From the NCBI GenBank assembly GCA_946480915.1, contig CAMLLO010000003.1, positions 132,982-196,981 on the forward strand: 64,000 nucleotides of DNA, written 5' to 3'. The position numbers and the translations under genes are program-made. The notes under the pieces were generated by a model. That model did no database searches. It had not been told where the DNA came from and was given only the letters and a program-made list of their open reading frames with translations. How positions within the stretch are numbered: position 1 is the stretch's first letter; each line of letters starts with the position of its first letter. Below are positions 63,940 to 64,000 of the stretch, piece by piece. The DNA comes from an uncultured Sphingobacteriaceae bacterium. GTDB taxonomy: Bacteria > Bacteroidota > Bacteroidia > Sphingobacteriales > Sphingobacteriaceae.

Positions 63940-64000
63940 TCATCATATAAGGACCCGCGCTCATCATATAAGGACCCGCGGTTATCATATAAGGACCCGC
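63940..64000. repeat. 21-bp tandem repeat running off the right edge
   Basis: Two full 21-base units (63940-63960, 63961-63981) and a cut third unit (63982-64000) share the core ATCATATAAGGACCCGC. Units differ at only two positions. Because 21 is divisible by three, both strands stay open: the plus strand reads SSYKDPR repeats, and the minus strand reads AGPYMMS-type repeats ending with a stop at 63917-63919. Coding status is unknown. Confidence 0.85.

Noticed and set aside
63940..64000. CRISPR array
   Set aside because: Units are directly adjacent with no spacers, and no cas gene is seen.

Overview
The window looks like the chromosome of a Bacteroidota species, probably Sphingobacteriaceae (Pedobacter- or Mucilaginibacter-like). 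The grounds are paired SusC/SusD genes, a hybrid two-component regulator with a propeller sensor, a type IX secretion (T9SS) C-terminal sorting domain, DUF4402 proteins, A-rich translation starts without strong Shine-Dalgarno sites, and moderate GC. No sequence search was possible, so family calls rest on recognised motifs and architecture.

About 50 kb forms a pectin locus, mainly for rhamnogalacturonan I (RG-I), in two blocks. Left block (1-31225): a 5'-cut GH28 gene; a one-protein sensor/regulator (HTCS); two uptake modules, FAS1-SusC-SusD and FAS1-FAS1-SusC-SusD; then pectate lyase PL1, a GH43/GH117-type propeller, GH28, a 1233-residue DUF4450-like protein and a second (alpha/alpha)6-type hydrolase. 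A strong terminator at 28965-29010 separates the last gene from the rest. Right block (40651-58499): two PL11 rhamnogalacturonan lyases, two CE12 acetylesterases, GH105, GH31, GH2, L-rhamnose mutarotase RhaM, GH106 and an FG-GAP-like propeller protein. A GntR-type regulator with a sugar-sensor-like domain follows at 58579. The logic is de-acetylation, backbone cleavage by lyases, removal of unsaturated uronate by GH105, release of rhamnose by GH106 and side-chain trimming by GH2, GH31 and the GH43-like enzyme, with RhaM handling the released L-rhamnose.

Between the two blocks (31209-40428) lies a surface-structure island. On the minus strand it encodes a 1259-residue T9SS cargo protein followed by a small protein with a PID-CTERM-like tail. 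On the plus strand it encodes a DUF4402 pilin-like protein, a strong terminator, a PapD-like chaperone, a second pilin-like protein and an 896-residue usher-like outer-membrane protein. This resembles a complete chaperone-usher fimbrial system in Bacteroidota and is the most interesting part of the window.

The right end (59664-63631) holds a GH15 hydrolase convergent with a fused trehalose-6-phosphate synthase/phosphatase, then a non-genic stretch that ends in a 21-bp tandem repeat running off the edge. No rRNA, tRNA, insertion sequence or CRISPR array was seen.
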